The position numbers and the translations under genes are program-made. From the NCBI RefSeq assembly GCF_900129315.1, contig NZ_FQUS01000011.1:62001-126000 (forward strand): a stretch of 64,000 nucleotides of DNA. Reading direction: 5' to 3'. The stretch is from Fodinibius roseus. Its GTDB lineage: Bacteria > Bacteroidota > Rhodothermia > Balneolales > Balneolaceae. The notes beneath the pieces are model-generated. The model was not told where the DNA came from. It saw nothing but the letters and a program-made list of their open reading frames with translations, and did no database searches. This document shows, piece after piece, positions 1-8,288 of this stretch; position 1 is the first letter of the stretch; each line of letters begins with the position of its first letter.

Positions 1-126
1 ATATTAAAAATCCAGTAAGTGGAAGGGAAAGTAACCATATATCGTCCTTTCTGCAATATAATCAATTAGAAATTGTTATATTACGCATCTGTTTTCATTA
101 TTATTTTAATTGATCTGAGATAATGC

Positions 127-954
127 ATGTTTGGAACGAGTGACTTTAAGGTACATGAAAAGAACGGTTTTGAGTATTTACATATTTCAACCGAAGCATC
201 CAATGCACAGAATCTTATTCTGCTTCATGGCATGTTTGGAGGATTAAGTAATTATGATCCCCTTCTTAAACAAATACAGGGATATAACATTTTTGTTCCT
301 AAAATTCCGATTTATGAGCTGGGAATGAGAGAAATATCTATCAGCAGGCTGACGAAATGGCTGCGTTCTTTTTGTGAAGCCCTGGATATTAAAAATCCCG
401 TCCTCCTGGGAAATTCGATGGGGGGGCACCTGGCACTGGATTACGCACAAAAATATCAGGATGATATCGCGGCACTTGTTTTGACAGGCAGCTCGGGACT
501 CCTGGAGAAAGATTTCGGGTCTACCTTTCCGCGGCGCAAAGACCGGGATTTTATTCGGAAACAGGCGAACCTCACCTTTTACGAGGACCTGATTGATGAT
601 ACGGTCATGGATGAGATCATGACGGTTGTCAAGTCTCCCTCCAAGCTTACCAATTTGCTGGCGCTTACCCGCGACACCCACTCTTATAACATGGAGGAAC
701 ACTTGCCGAAGATTAAGCAAAAGGTACTGCTTGTCTGGGGCAGGCAGGATGAGATTACGCCTCCGAAGGTCGCTCACATGTTTTTGGACAAGCTGCCGGA
801 TGCCGAATTGCACTGGATTGACAAATGCGGACACGCTCCCATGATGGAACATCCGGAAAAGTTTGCATCCCTGTTAAAGGATTTTTTAATTCAACTTGAG
901 AGTAACGCTAATTCCCCAAAAAGTCATTATGAAAAAGATCATCCACACCTCTGA
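127..954 (+). CDS. alpha/beta fold hydrolase
   Basis: A 275-residue soluble alpha/beta hydrolase with no signal peptide, so cytoplasmic. The oxyanion-hole motif LLHG lies at residues 32-35, the nucleophile elbow GNSMGG puts the catalytic serine at residue 97, Asp208 (WGRQDE) is the likely acid and His236 (KCGHAP) the base, so the triad is complete. The substrate cannot be told from sequence; esterases and meta-cleavage-type C-C hydrolases share this architecture. The ATG start follows an AT-rich leader. Its last codons overlap the start of the RidA gene by 26 bp, so the two are probably co-transcribed and translationally coupled. Confidence 0.88.
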   Translation: MFGTSDFKVHEKNGFEYLHISTEASNAQNLILLHGMFGGLSNYDPLLKQIQGYNIFVPKIPIYELGMREISISRLTKWLRSFCEALDIKNPVLLGNSMGGHLALDYAQKYQDDIAALVLTGSSGLLEKDFGSTFPRRKDRDFIRKQANLTFYEDLIDDTVMDEIMTVVKSPSKLTNLLALTRDTHSYNMEEHLPKIKQKVLLVWGRQDEITPPKVAHMFLDKLPDAELHWIDKCGHAPMMEHPEKFASLLKDFLIQLESNANSPKSHYEKDHPHL

Positions 955-1306
955 TGCCCCCGATGCCATCGGTCCCTATAGCCAGGCAGTCGTACACAAC
1001 GATCTGGTATACTGTTCGGGACAGATCGGTCTGGAGCCTGAAAGCATGGAGTTTGCAGGTTCGGATGTAGCCTCGCAGACCATACAAGTAATGGAAAATT
1101 TAAAAGCGGTGCTGGAGGAGGCGGGTTCCGGCTTCGACAAGGTTATCAAATGCGGTATCTACCTTGACGATATGGATAACTTTGCGACCGTCAATGATAT
1201 TTACGGCCGTTATTTTGACCAGCAACCTCCCGCACGCGAGACGGTAGCCGTTAAGACCCTTCCCAAAAACTGCAAGGTAGAAATCGGGTGCACGGCTTTT
1301 ATATAA
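929..1306 (+). CDS. RidA family reactive enamine/imine deaminase
   Basis: A 125-residue YjgF/YER057c/UK114 protein. The family hydrolyses reactive enamine/imine intermediates such as 2-aminoacrylate released by PLP enzymes, acting as a cytosolic homotrimer. Visible hallmarks are GPYSQAV near the N-terminus, SGQIG at 30-34, Arg103 in PARETVAV and Glu118, which match the substrate-binding Arg105 and Glu120 of the E. coli protein. An upstream in-frame TTG would add 11 residues, but the ATG used here gives the normal family length. It overlaps the end of the preceding hydrolase gene and converges on the M23 peptidase gene with a 10-bp gap. Confidence 0.93.
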   Translation: MKKIIHTSDAPDAIGPYSQAVVHNDLVYCSGQIGLEPESMEFAGSDVASQTIQVMENLKAVLEEAGSGFDKVIKCGIYLDDMDNFATVNDIYGRYFDQQPPARETVAVKTLPKNCKVEIGCTAFI

Positions 1307-1316
1307 AAATCCCGTC

Positions 1317-3242
1317 CTATCTTCCCAGCTGGAAGGTTTCGCTGGTTTTGTTGCCCGTGCGATCATAGAGGGTGACCCGTATGTCCATCGTTGCTGTAGG
1401 AGTGAATTCGGGGTGATAATACGCCATACGCTGGTCCTCGGGCTCGTATTCGGCAAGCCCCCGCCGGTCGTTCACGCTGATTTCGGTCCGCTCATGATCA
1501 ATGCCGGAAAGATTGTCTGTTACGCTAATATAAACCAGCCATTGTCCGTCGGGCCGCCGGTGCAGCCGGGGACGGCTGACTTCGGGAGCCGTGGTATCCC
1601 TGCGGCTGATAAAGGTTCCGAGCGTTCTGCTCTCCGCTATAATATGCTCCTCCGTAAAGCGTGTGGTAACCGGATACCAGTTGTCGTATCGTTTACTATA
1701 CTTGTAAAAAGCCAACCCGGAGGTATCGGTCAACATGGAGTCTCGTTTTACACGCAACTCATAGGATTTGTCCACCGGATAGGCCTCGGGACCGACGGTA
1801 ACCTTGATAGAATCGGGAGCAAAACGTTTGGAGGAGAGGGTCACCGACACCGTATCATAAAACGTATGCTCCGGAAAGAGCGCCATCGCCTGTCGGTTTA
1901 CGGAGGTAATCAACCCTTTTTGTTCCGGCACCATCCGGTGAAAGATCGTGGGACTCATGCCGGGGATGTTCATGAAAAGATTATCCAGGGTCTTTAAATC
2001 TATGATGACCTCCTCGCGGTGCGAGCTAAGCCGCCAGGGATCGGGCGTGGCAACGGTAATCTCCCGGTAATCTTCTTCAGGGATCATCACCCAGTTGTCA
2101 AACCAGCGCCAGTCATTGATGTCGACTTCCCGTACTTTCTGGGGAGAGAATATCCGTGGCCGGTCAGTAAATCGCTCAGTAGCGCTTTCCTTTACCCTGA
2201 GGTTCACAACGGCAGTACTTTGATTGCCAAAAAAATCTGTGGCCCTTATGGTGACCGCATGTTCGCCGGGCGGCAGGTAAAGCCGTCCCTGCTGCCGGTT
2301 CGTTCTGTAGAAGGGGAGGGTATTACCGTCGGCCACAAAAAGCCGCTGATAGGCTTTGCCGTGGTCCCGGAGCAGCGGGTAGACCCGGTCGATGAACATC
2401 TGGTGCGTCTCGGCATAAGAGAAACTGTCAACCCTGGAATAGAAACGCTCTCGCCCGTTTACCGACAGAGAAAGCTCATAGACAGCATAGGCGTTGGATA
2501 TGCCGTTGGACTGATCGTACACATCCAGGCCGAGTCCCACGGCACCGCTCACCTCTATGGTGCCGAAATGGAACGTTCCGTTTTGCCGGTGCGGGTTGCG
2601 CGTGTAGACCTGTTTCATCCCCTCAATGGTGGACTGGGGGGACAGCGGTTCCACGGAGAGGCCCGATATGGTGGGAGAAATATTATCCTGCACCGTGAGA
2701 TTGGTTTGCAGGGGATTGAAGGGACTGTGGTCGGGCCGGCGAAGCTCAAAATGCAGGTGAGGCGGACCGATGCCGGAGGCCCCGCTGTAGGCGATCACAT
2801 CCCCCTGTTGTACCCGGATATGCTGATCTTCCACGACCCGGTCGAAGGAGGGAGTAAAATCTTCGGCAAAACGGATGGAGTCGGCAAACTGCTGCAGCTC
2901 CTCGTTGAAGCTCATCAGGTGGGCGTAAATGGAGTAAGATCCGTCATCATGTTTCAGGTAGATCACCTTGCCATAGCCAGTAGGGCTTACGGCAATGCGG
3001 TGGAGGATCCCGTCACGCGTCGCATATATTTCGTATCCCCGTTGTCCCCAGGTCTTGATGTCCAGGGCCGCATGGAAATGGCGGGAGCGCGTTTCAGCGA
3101 ACGTTGAGGTCAGGTGATGGCTGGCATTGGTCGGCCAAAGATAGGTGGCATCGGCCGGATCAAAGGTCCGTCCGGATTGCGCGATAAGCATATCGACCGG
3201 CAGCAGCATGCCGACAGCAAGGAGCAAAACGAGTATCCTCAT
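1317..3242 (-). CDS. M23 family metallopeptidase (LytM domain), exported
   Basis: A 641-residue protein with an N-terminal hydrophobic signal (about residues 1-22) followed by a LytM/peptidase M23 domain at about 40-180. The zinc ligands are visible: H57 and D61 in HxxxD, and the HLH motif at 162-164, plus a YAHL histidine at 108. Known members cut peptidoglycan cross-bridges or, when degenerate, activate amidases; with the ligands present this one is probably active in the periplasm. The remaining 450 residues look all-beta, Ig-like, and are of unknown role. It is 6 bp downstream of the FAH-family gene, so likely co-transcribed. Confidence 0.88.
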   Translation of the reverse strand: MRILVLLLAVGMLLPVDMLIAQSGRTFDPADATYLWPTNASHHLTSTFAETRSRHFHAALDIKTWGQRGYEIYATRDGILHRIAVSPTGYGKVIYLKHDDGSYSIYAHLMSFNEELQQFADSIRFAEDFTPSFDRVVEDQHIRVQQGDVIAYSGASGIGPPHLHFELRRPDHSPFNPLQTNLTVQDNISPTISGLSVEPLSPQSTIEGMKQVYTRNPHRQNGTFHFGTIEVSGAVGLGLDVYDQSNGISNAYAVYELSLSVNGRERFYSRVDSFSYAETHQMFIDRVYPLLRDHGKAYQRLFVADGNTLPFYRTNRQQGRLYLPPGEHAVTIRATDFFGNQSTAVVNLRVKESATERFTDRPRIFSPQKVREVDINDWRWFDNWVMIPEEDYREITVATPDPWRLSSHREEVIIDLKTLDNLFMNIPGMSPTIFHRMVPEQKGLITSVNRQAMALFPEHTFYDTVSVTLSSKRFAPDSIKVTVGPEAYPVDKSYELRVKRDSMLTDTSGLAFYKYSKRYDNWYPVTTRFTEEHIIAESRTLGTFISRRDTTAPEVSRPRLHRRPDGQWLVYISVTDNLSGIDHERTEISVNDRRGLAEYEPEDQRMAYYHPEFTPTATMDIRVTLYDRTGNKTSETFQLGR

Positions 3243-3248
3243 AATAAT

Positions 3249-3905
3249 CTATGCTACCTCTATGGTTAAATGAGCCAGCGTCGGATCCAGAGCTGCTTCA
3301 ATATGATCACCGGAGCGCAGGGGAGAAACCCCCTCCGGGGTACCGGTAAAAATGAGGTCGCCCGGACGCAGGGTAAAAATGGTTGAGAGATATCGGATGA
3401 GATCCGCTACCGGGAAAATCATCAGCCGGGTATTGGACTGCTGCCGCTTCCTGTCGTTTACGGTCAGTGACAGCCCCAGATCCTGAGGATCCGGCACCCG
3501 GTCGCCTGGAACAAAGGTACTGATCGGAGCAAAAGTATCAAAACCTTTGGCGACCGACCACGGATGTCCTTTTTGTTTGGCCCGGGCCTGGATATCCCGG
3601 GCGGTCACATCAATTCCCACGCCGTAGCCGCCCACATGAGAAAGCGCTTCGTCCCCGGGTATATCTTTGCCTCCTTTTTGGAGAGCGACGACGAGCTCAA
3701 CTTCGTGGTGGACTTCATTGCTTTGAGGGGGCAGCAGAATCGGCCCTTCAAAGGTGATACTGCTTGCGGGCTTGAGAAAGACCATGGGCTGGTCGGGCAC
3801 ATCATTGTCAAGCTCGCGGGCGTGCGCTACATAGTTGCGGCCGATACAAAAGATCGATCCGATATTCAAGTGGGGGAGTCCGGGCAGTTGTTTTTGTTCT
3901 TCCAT
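3249..3905 (-). CDS. fumarylacetoacetate hydrolase (FAH) family protein
   Basis: A 218-residue cytosolic FAH-fold enzyme. It has the GRNYxxHARE signature at 22-31, the metal-binding ExE pair at E68/E70 with D99 as third ligand, and the C-terminal TGTPEGVSPL loop. Short members of this family act as acylpyruvate hydrolases or oxaloacetate decarboxylases, but sequence alone does not fix the substrate. The ATG start has no purine-rich Shine-Dalgarno (ccctcct precedes it), common in Bacteroidota. It sits just downstream of the rpmA terminator and 6 bp upstream of the M23 peptidase gene. Confidence 0.88.
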   Translation of the reverse strand: MEEQKQLPGLPHLNIGSIFCIGRNYVAHARELDNDVPDQPMVFLKPASSITFEGPILLPPQSNEVHHEVELVVALQKGGKDIPGDEALSHVGGYGVGIDVTARDIQARAKQKGHPWSVAKGFDTFAPISTFVPGDRVPDPQDLGLSLTVNDRKRQQSNTRLMIFPVADLIRYLSTIFTLRPGDLIFTGTPEGVSPLRSGDHIEAALDPTLAHLTIEVA

Positions 3906-3917
3906 AGGAGGGAATAT

Positions 3918-3952
3918 AAAAAAGCCCCGGTCTCAATGGAAACCAGGGCTTT
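3918..3952 (-). terminator. Rho-independent terminator after rpmA
   Basis: On the minus strand a 15-bp imperfect stem (AAAGCCCTGGTTTCC with GAGACCGGGGCTTT, mostly G-U exceptions) is followed by a run of six or more U. It lies after rplU-rpmA and just before the FAH-family gene, so it should end the ribosomal protein transcript. Confidence 0.8.
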
Positions 3953-3964
3953 AAATATCTTGTA

Positions 3965-4104
3965 AAAGACTTTGTAAAACCGTTCTTTTGGCTGATTTCT
4001 GCATTTTTGCGCATCCAAAGTCCTAATACGCTTTATATGCCGTGGTTTTGAATGCGCTCCAGGCTGTGATATTTACTAATATTCCTGGTTTTTTAACGCC
4101 TTTC
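3965..4104. mobile_element. MITE-like intergenic element, copy 1 (degenerate)
   Basis: A 140-bp non-coding segment between rpmA and its terminator that resembles two others in this window. It shares CTTTGTAAAACCGTTCTTTTG at the left end and AATATTCCTGGTTTT plus CGCAG at the right end with copy 2. The ends are imperfect inverted repeats of one another (core CTTTGnAAAACC). It has no open reading frame and no clear target duplication, so it is an old copy. It lies in the 3' part of the rplU-rpmA transcript. Confidence 0.6.
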
Positions 4105-4131
4105 GCAGAAAATGAACTTATGCTATGCTTG

Positions 4132-4389
4132 TTACGCTACGGGCTCAACGTTCACGTACTTGCGTCCGCCGGAACGCACGCGGAAGGTTACTTGTCCGTC
4201 TTCTTTGGCAAAGAGGGTATCATCCTTGCCGCGCCCCACGTTTTCACCGGGATGAAATTTGGTGCCCCGCTGACGAACAATGATGTGACCGGCGCGGACT
4301 TTTTCTCCCCCGTATTTTTTTACACCGAGCCGCTTCGATATCGAGTCGCGGCCGTTCTTTGTTGAACCTTGTCCTTTCTTATGTGCCAT
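4132..4389 (-). CDS. rpmA: 50S ribosomal protein L27
   Basis: An 85-residue bacterial L27, a basic protein of the large subunit near the peptidyl transferase centre. The N-terminus [20 protein letters not shown] and the later [14 protein letters not shown] region are typical. There is no N-terminal cleavage extension of the Firmicutes type. It follows rplU by 15 bp in the standard L21-L27 order and shares its promoter. Confidence 0.98.
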   Translation of the reverse strand: MAHKKGQGSTKNGRDSISKRLGVKKYGGEKVRAGHIIVRQRGTKFHPGENVGRGKDDTLFAKEDGQVTFRVRSGGRKYVNVEPVA

Positions 4390-4404
4390 AACTGTCTGAA
4401 ATTT

Positions 4405-4755
4405 TTATTCTTCTTCGGATGAGGGTTGCTCTTCAGAATCTGAAGCAACCGAAATCGTATTAATTTCGATCTGTGACATCGGTTGCCGATGCCCGCGTTT
4501 TACCTGATAACCTTTGCGTCGTTTCTTTTTAAAAACAATAACCTTGTCCGACTTGACATTGTCGAGCAGGGTCGCTTCAACAGTAGCTCCTTCAACAGCG
4601 GGCTTACCGACCGTCACCTTGCCGTCATCGTTAATGAGCATTACCCGATCGAACGTAAGGGCCTGATCGACTTCATCACTTTGTTTATCTACAAACAGGA
4701 CATCGCCTTCGGAAACGCGATACTGATGCCCACCTATTTCTACAACTGCGTACAT
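4405..4755 (-). CDS. rplU: 50S ribosomal protein L21
   Basis: A 116-residue L21 with the family start MYAVVEIGGHQYRVSEGD, a central KRRKGYQVKRGHRQ RNA-binding region and an acidic C-terminal tail (DSEEQPSSEEE) longer than that of E. coli L21. First gene of the rplU-rpmA operon, with a recognisable Bacteroidota-type promoter about 50 bp upstream. Confidence 0.98.
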   Translation of the reverse strand: MYAVVEIGGHQYRVSEGDVLFVDKQSDEVDQALTFDRVMLINDDGKVTVGKPAVEGATVEATLLDNVKSDKVIVFKKKRRKGYQVKRGHRQPMSQIEINTISVASDSEEQPSSEEE

Positions 4756-4800
4756 CTAATTGATTATTTAGCGTTATAACTATTCCTTTTCGATAGATCC

Positions 4801-4831
4801 CAAATATAAGCGTTTAGACGCTGAAAGCAAA
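4801..4831 (-). promoter_or_regulatory. Bacteroidota-type promoter of rplU-rpmA
   Basis: Read on the minus strand: TTTG, 19 bp, then TATATTTG, matching the -33 TTTG / -7 TAnnTTTG consensus of the Bacteroidota primary sigma factor. The spacer holds a perfect inverted repeat, AGCGT-CTAA-ACGCT, which could be an operator or chance. The start codon is 45 bp downstream. Confidence 0.6.
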
Positions 4832-4908
4832 GCAAAAAATTAGATGAACAAAAGAGTCAAAAGTGGTATGTTGCAGGGTCGAGGAATATTAACGGAAGCA
4901 AAGGCACA

Positions 4909-5118
4909 ATGGCTAACAGATTACCGAATTTGCACGAACAGGCTTTTATGTTTAAAAATACCAAACGCTTGCAGCGTGACGGGGGACGTGCGTGGATCAA
5001 GGATTCGCAGCTTTATGAGGCAAGGAAAGACGCCAACGGCCGGTTAAATACCATCCATGATAAAAAGGATGAGGAGCGGGTCGAGGAAGCGGAGCCCCGG
5101 GAAAAACCATCTATCTGA
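4909..5118 (+). CDS. small hypothetical protein
   Basis: A possible 69-residue gene in the 499-bp gap between rplU and the cyclophilin gene. The product is hydrophilic and highly charged, with a run of Asp/Glu/Arg/Lys in its second half, no membrane segment and no family I recognise. The ATG is followed by codons in keeping with the neighbouring genes. It could instead be a fortuitous frame; an overlapping frame (4844-5047) is less protein-like. Apart from this frame and the rplU promoter, I see nothing else in the gap. Confidence 0.4.
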   Translation: MANRLPNLHEQAFMFKNTKRLQRDGGRAWIKDSQLYEARKDANGRLNTIHDKKDEERVEEAEPREKPSI

Positions 5119-5254
5119 TTTTGTAAATAAACGGCATTTATTTTCAGTAAAAGGCGTTGCCAAATCCGTATGTCCCTGATTCGGGGGGATTCGGGAACAG
5201 AACAGGCTTTTACAATGGCCGCCGTTATCAATATTATAAGTTAATCTGCATTTC

Positions 5255-7327
5255 ATGCGATATATCAGGCTTCGGGCGTGGATTCTTTTTGCCGTATTGG
5301 TCATAACCGTTATTCTGATGCTGAAATGGTCCTCAGAGAGCGGTGAAACGTATATAAGTGCTTCTCCCATCGTCGATACTACGATCACCAATACTTATCC
5401 CGGGCTTTACGAGGCCCTGTACCGGCGGGATGCCGGCGATATAAGACCCTATCTTTCGCACGAAAGCGATACGGTTCGCAATCAGGCCTGGCGGGCCCTG
5501 GCAACCACGCCTGTGGATAGCCTGGCCCCATTCATTGAGCTGGCGGCGCAACAGGGCACGGATACGGGCTGGTTTGCCCTCAGTACTCACGAAATGAGCG
5601 GTCAACAGCTCAGAGCGCTGGAACAGCGGTGGGAGGAGCAGCCCGAACAGCGAGCAGGCATCGCCCGCGTACTGGGTCGGCAGGGAGACCGGCAGAGCCT
5701 GAATATCCTGCTTTCGTCCCTCGAAGAGGATATCACAGAGAACGAGCACTATGCTCTTGCGCTGAGCAGGCTGATCATGCGGCATGAAATAACGGAAGAT
5801 ATCCAGATAAAGATTCTTCAGAAAGCCTTTGGCGCCAATCGGGATAATGTGAGGCAGGCCTATCTCTACGGGTGGTACCGGGGGCCCGAAAACGCGCTTA
5901 CTTCCCCCGCCAAAGATACACTCCTGAGCCGGTGGAGGGAGCAGGGACTGGGTATAAGCCGGGTGCTGGATCAGTACGGCAGTAAAATTTTACCGGAGCG
6001 GACCTATACCGTAACGAATTTTTATAATGGAGAACGGGATCTCGAGCACCGGGTACAGCTTGCCATTGAATTGGCAAAATCGCTCGACAAGCTCGACATG
6101 AACAGCGATAATGCACTGGCCGCGAGAATTTTGCTGGTTCACCCGAACGCCCACGTGAAGAAGCAAACGTTGCAAAGTATTGCCGGTAAAATGAAGAAGG
6201 GAGGGAATTTGCATTCCTATATTACCGGGTCGATGATTCCCGATACGCTTTCTTCGGGAGGCGTGTGGTTGGAAGCTTTGCGGGCTGCAGGGTCAGTGGA
6301 CAGCTCCATTGTTCGTGAGCATGCGGACCGGATTGAACGGGTGGTTGAATCAAATCCCTATCTGATGCCCCGGAAGCTGGCCCTCTACCGGTCCATGCAA
6401 TCCGCCGATGAATATTTGCAGGAGGTCAGGAAAATTGTAGACCGGGGGGATACGCTTTTTGTGATGTATGCAATGAAAAGCCTGACCGATTTCTGGGAAG
6501 ATTTGCCGGAACAGGAGAAGACAGGGGAGAGGATCCGGCAGCTCCGGGAGATCACGTTCGATGCCCTTGACCTGCGGGACCGGGGCGTAGCTTACCTGAC
6601 CGGGCCACTGTTAGAGCAGGAGGACCTGTTCAGGTCAGATGATTTCGAGCGGATCAACCGGGCGCTGGAGGACTTCTCGCTGCCGGGGGACATCGAAGTG
6701 TACCAGCAGTTTGGCGCGCTGTATAAGGAGCGTTTTGAACAGCAGGCTCAGCCGGTTATTGATTCCCTGGCGGATTTACAGTATGCCCCGTTGAATCGAT
6801 TTCTGGATGACACGGGATGGCAGGTAGAGGTGGAAACCCCCGAAAAAGAAGGAGGGACTTATTTGAGAACGCCCGACTGGGAGCGCCTGTGGGAGCTGGG
6901 TGCGCACCCCGAGTGGACGCTGTATACCGAGAAGGGCAATATTGTCATCCGGATGGACCCGCTCAAAGCTCCGGCCACCGTTTCGGCTATCGACAGTTTA
7001 AGCAGGACGGGAGCCTACGAGAACGTTCCCTTTCACCGGGTCGTCCCTGATTTTGTGATCCAGGGCGGGGATATTGAACGGCGGGACGGTTTTGGGGGAC
7101 CCGGGTTCATGCTGCCGACCGAAACCGCCGAATCGGGTTTTGTCCGCGGAACAGCCGGCATCGCCAGTGCGGGCAGGGATACCGAAGGCAGCCAGTATTT
7201 CATGATGCACCAATGGTCACCGCACCTCAACGGCCGTTATACCCGGTTTGGGAAAGTGGTCGAAGGCATGGACGTGGTGGATCGCATAGAGGTTGGGGAC
7301 AAAGTGCTGTCGACTTCCTGGTATTAA
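5255..7327 (+). CDS. membrane-anchored HEAT-like repeat protein with C-terminal cyclophilin domain
   Basis: A 690-residue protein. Residues about 7-25 are a single N-terminal membrane anchor, residues about 50-540 are alpha-helical and HEAT/ARM-like, and residues about 545-690 form a cyclophilin-type peptidyl-prolyl isomerase domain. The signature FHRVVPDFVIQGGD, the GPGF loop, GSQYFM and GRYTRFGKVVEGMDVVDRI are all present, including the catalytic Arg of FHRV. The likely role is folding of exported or membrane proteins, with the helical part as a scaffold. The fusion of a long solenoid to cyclophilin is unusual, but I cannot say it is unique. Confidence 0.85.
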   Translation: MRYIRLRAWILFAVLVITVILMLKWSSESGETYISASPIVDTTITNTYPGLYEALYRRDAGDIRPYLSHESDTVRNQAWRALATTPVDSLAPFIELAAQQGTDTGWFALSTHEMSGQQLRALEQRWEEQPEQRAGIARVLGRQGDRQSLNILLSSLEEDITENEHYALALSRLIMRHEITEDIQIKILQKAFGANRDNVRQAYLYGWYRGPENALTSPAKDTLLSRWREQGLGISRVLDQYGSKILPERTYTVTNFYNGERDLEHRVQLAIELAKSLDKLDMNSDNALAARILLVHPNAHVKKQTLQSIAGKMKKGGNLHSYITGSMIPDTLSSGGVWLEALRAAGSVDSSIVREHADRIERVVESNPYLMPRKLALYRSMQSADEYLQEVRKIVDRGDTLFVMYAMKSLTDFWEDLPEQEKTGERIRQLREITFDALDLRDRGVAYLTGPLLEQEDLFRSDDFERINRALEDFSLPGDIEVYQQFGALYKERFEQQAQPVIDSLADLQYAPLNRFLDDTGWQVEVETPEKEGGTYLRTPDWERLWELGAHPEWTLYTEKGNIVIRMDPLKAPATVSAIDSLSRTGAYENVPFHRVVPDFVIQGGDIERRDGFGGPGFMLPTETAESGFVRGTAGIASAGRDTEGSQYFMMHQWSPHLNGRYTRFGKVVEGMDVVDRIEVGDKVLSTSWY

Positions 7328-7347
7328 GGTACAAAAGTACTTTTTTC

Positions 7348-7375
7348 GTCTATTTTTTGGTGACAAAAAATGGAC
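7348..7375. terminator. bidirectional terminator-like stem-loop
   Basis: GTCTATTTTTTG, loop GTGA, CAAAAAATGGAC: a 12-bp stem with one G-U type mismatch lying between two convergent genes. The A/T-rich stem supplies U-rich runs in either direction, so it may serve both. Confidence 0.5.
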
Positions 7376-7420
7376 AACTCTTTCTTGGGTCAAGCCAAAA
7401 GGGACAGAAACAATATTTCT

Positions 7421-8020
7421 TTAAGGGTTCTCTTCGTTGAGCTCCCGGAAGGTCACTTTGGTATGAAACTCGCCCTGTTCGCCCATGGGGTCGATCTCTT
7501 CAGGCAGGTGCTGGAGCTGCACGACAAAGGACTGGTCGAATGGTTCCCCCACGCGGATGAATGACTGGTACTGCTCCCGGACCGCGCTGATCGTCACGTC
7601 GACGGGGTTGAGCTGAAGCACCGGCAGCAGTTCATGAATGTTTTTCTCCCAAATGGGAAACAGGCAATTATATCCCATTTCACCGAAAACCTCTTCCCGC
7701 CACCGGCGGATGTCCCGCAGGTGCCAGTCTCCGAAGATAAGGGATTCGACGGGAACGGATTGCGTTTTCAGGGCCCGTTCCACTTCCTCAAGATACTTTT
7801 CATTCGGGCAGGCGGAGGGCAGAGGCACCCGGATCAGTTCCACTTCCAGGCTCGCCGCTTGCCTGCGGATATGGGAAATCGGAATCAGCTGGTGCGGTAC
7901 CATATCCGTCTCTTCTTCATAGGTAGTGAGCAGGCGAAGTTCCCGGCCGGGATGTTCCTGCCGGTAAAACCGGAGTGCTAAATACGCATCCTTGCCGCCG
8001 CTCCAAAAAAGAATATCCAT
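7421..8020 (-). CDS. PP-loop ATP pyrophosphatase (diphthamide synthase/adenine nucleotide alpha-hydrolase-like)
   Basis: A 199-residue protein with the PP-loop SGGKD at residues 7-11, directly after the short strand DILFW. It belongs to the ATP pyrophosphatase group related to Dph6/DPH6-type amidases, which activate a substrate carboxylate with ATP. The bacterial substrate is unknown, since bacteria do not make diphthamide. An in-frame TTG lies three codons upstream, but the ATG used here places the PP-loop in its usual position. Convergent with the cyclophilin gene and divergent from the dCTP deaminase operon. Confidence 0.8.
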   Translation of the reverse strand: MDILFWSGGKDAYLALRFYRQEHPGRELRLLTTYEEETDMVPHQLIPISHIRRQAASLEVELIRVPLPSACPNEKYLEEVERALKTQSVPVESLIFGDWHLRDIRRWREEVFGEMGYNCLFPIWEKNIHELLPVLQLNPVDVTISAVREQYQSFIRVGEPFDQSFVVQLQHLPEEIDPMGEQGEFHTKVTFRELNEENP

Positions 8021-8051
8021 AGAAAACAATCACTCCGATACCGGGAATCCG

Positions 8052-8093
8052 GAAGTCAGAATTAATTCCTCTTATTATCTGTATTCTGGCTTC
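8052..8093. repeat. intergenic inverted repeat
   Basis: GAAGTCAGAAT and ATTCTGGCTTC form an 11-bp inverted repeat with one G-U, around a 20-nt A/T-rich loop. It lies in the 268-bp gap between divergent genes and resembles the simple GAATTC/CAGAAG-rich dyads found between genes in many bacteria. Nothing else is clear in the gap. Confidence 0.5.
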
Positions 8094-8288
8094 TGAATTC
8101 CTATATTTATACGCAGTTTGAATTGACACTAAAGATAACATTTTCCCTTGTCATGAGTAAACGAATGTATTGATTCGCAAAGTTGAGAACATACGGGCCG
8201 GTCGGCGACGGTACCGGTCAGGTATGCCCCTATCATAATTTAATCCGGACTCTTTTCAATAAGCACAAAAATTAATAGTTAACGTCAG

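Noticed and set aside
896-928. upstream TTG extension of RidA
   Set aside because: Adds 11 residues not seen in the family; the ATG at 929 gives the normal length.
2019-3107. 362-codon plus-strand frame opposite the M23 peptidase gene
   Set aside because: It is the antisense frame of a well-supported gene, shows no domain, and its composition follows the gene on the other strand.
4844-5047. 67-codon plus-strand frame overlapping the small hypothetical gene
   Set aside because: Cys/Arg-rich translation that looks like an out-of-frame reading; the frame at 4909-5118 is more protein-like.
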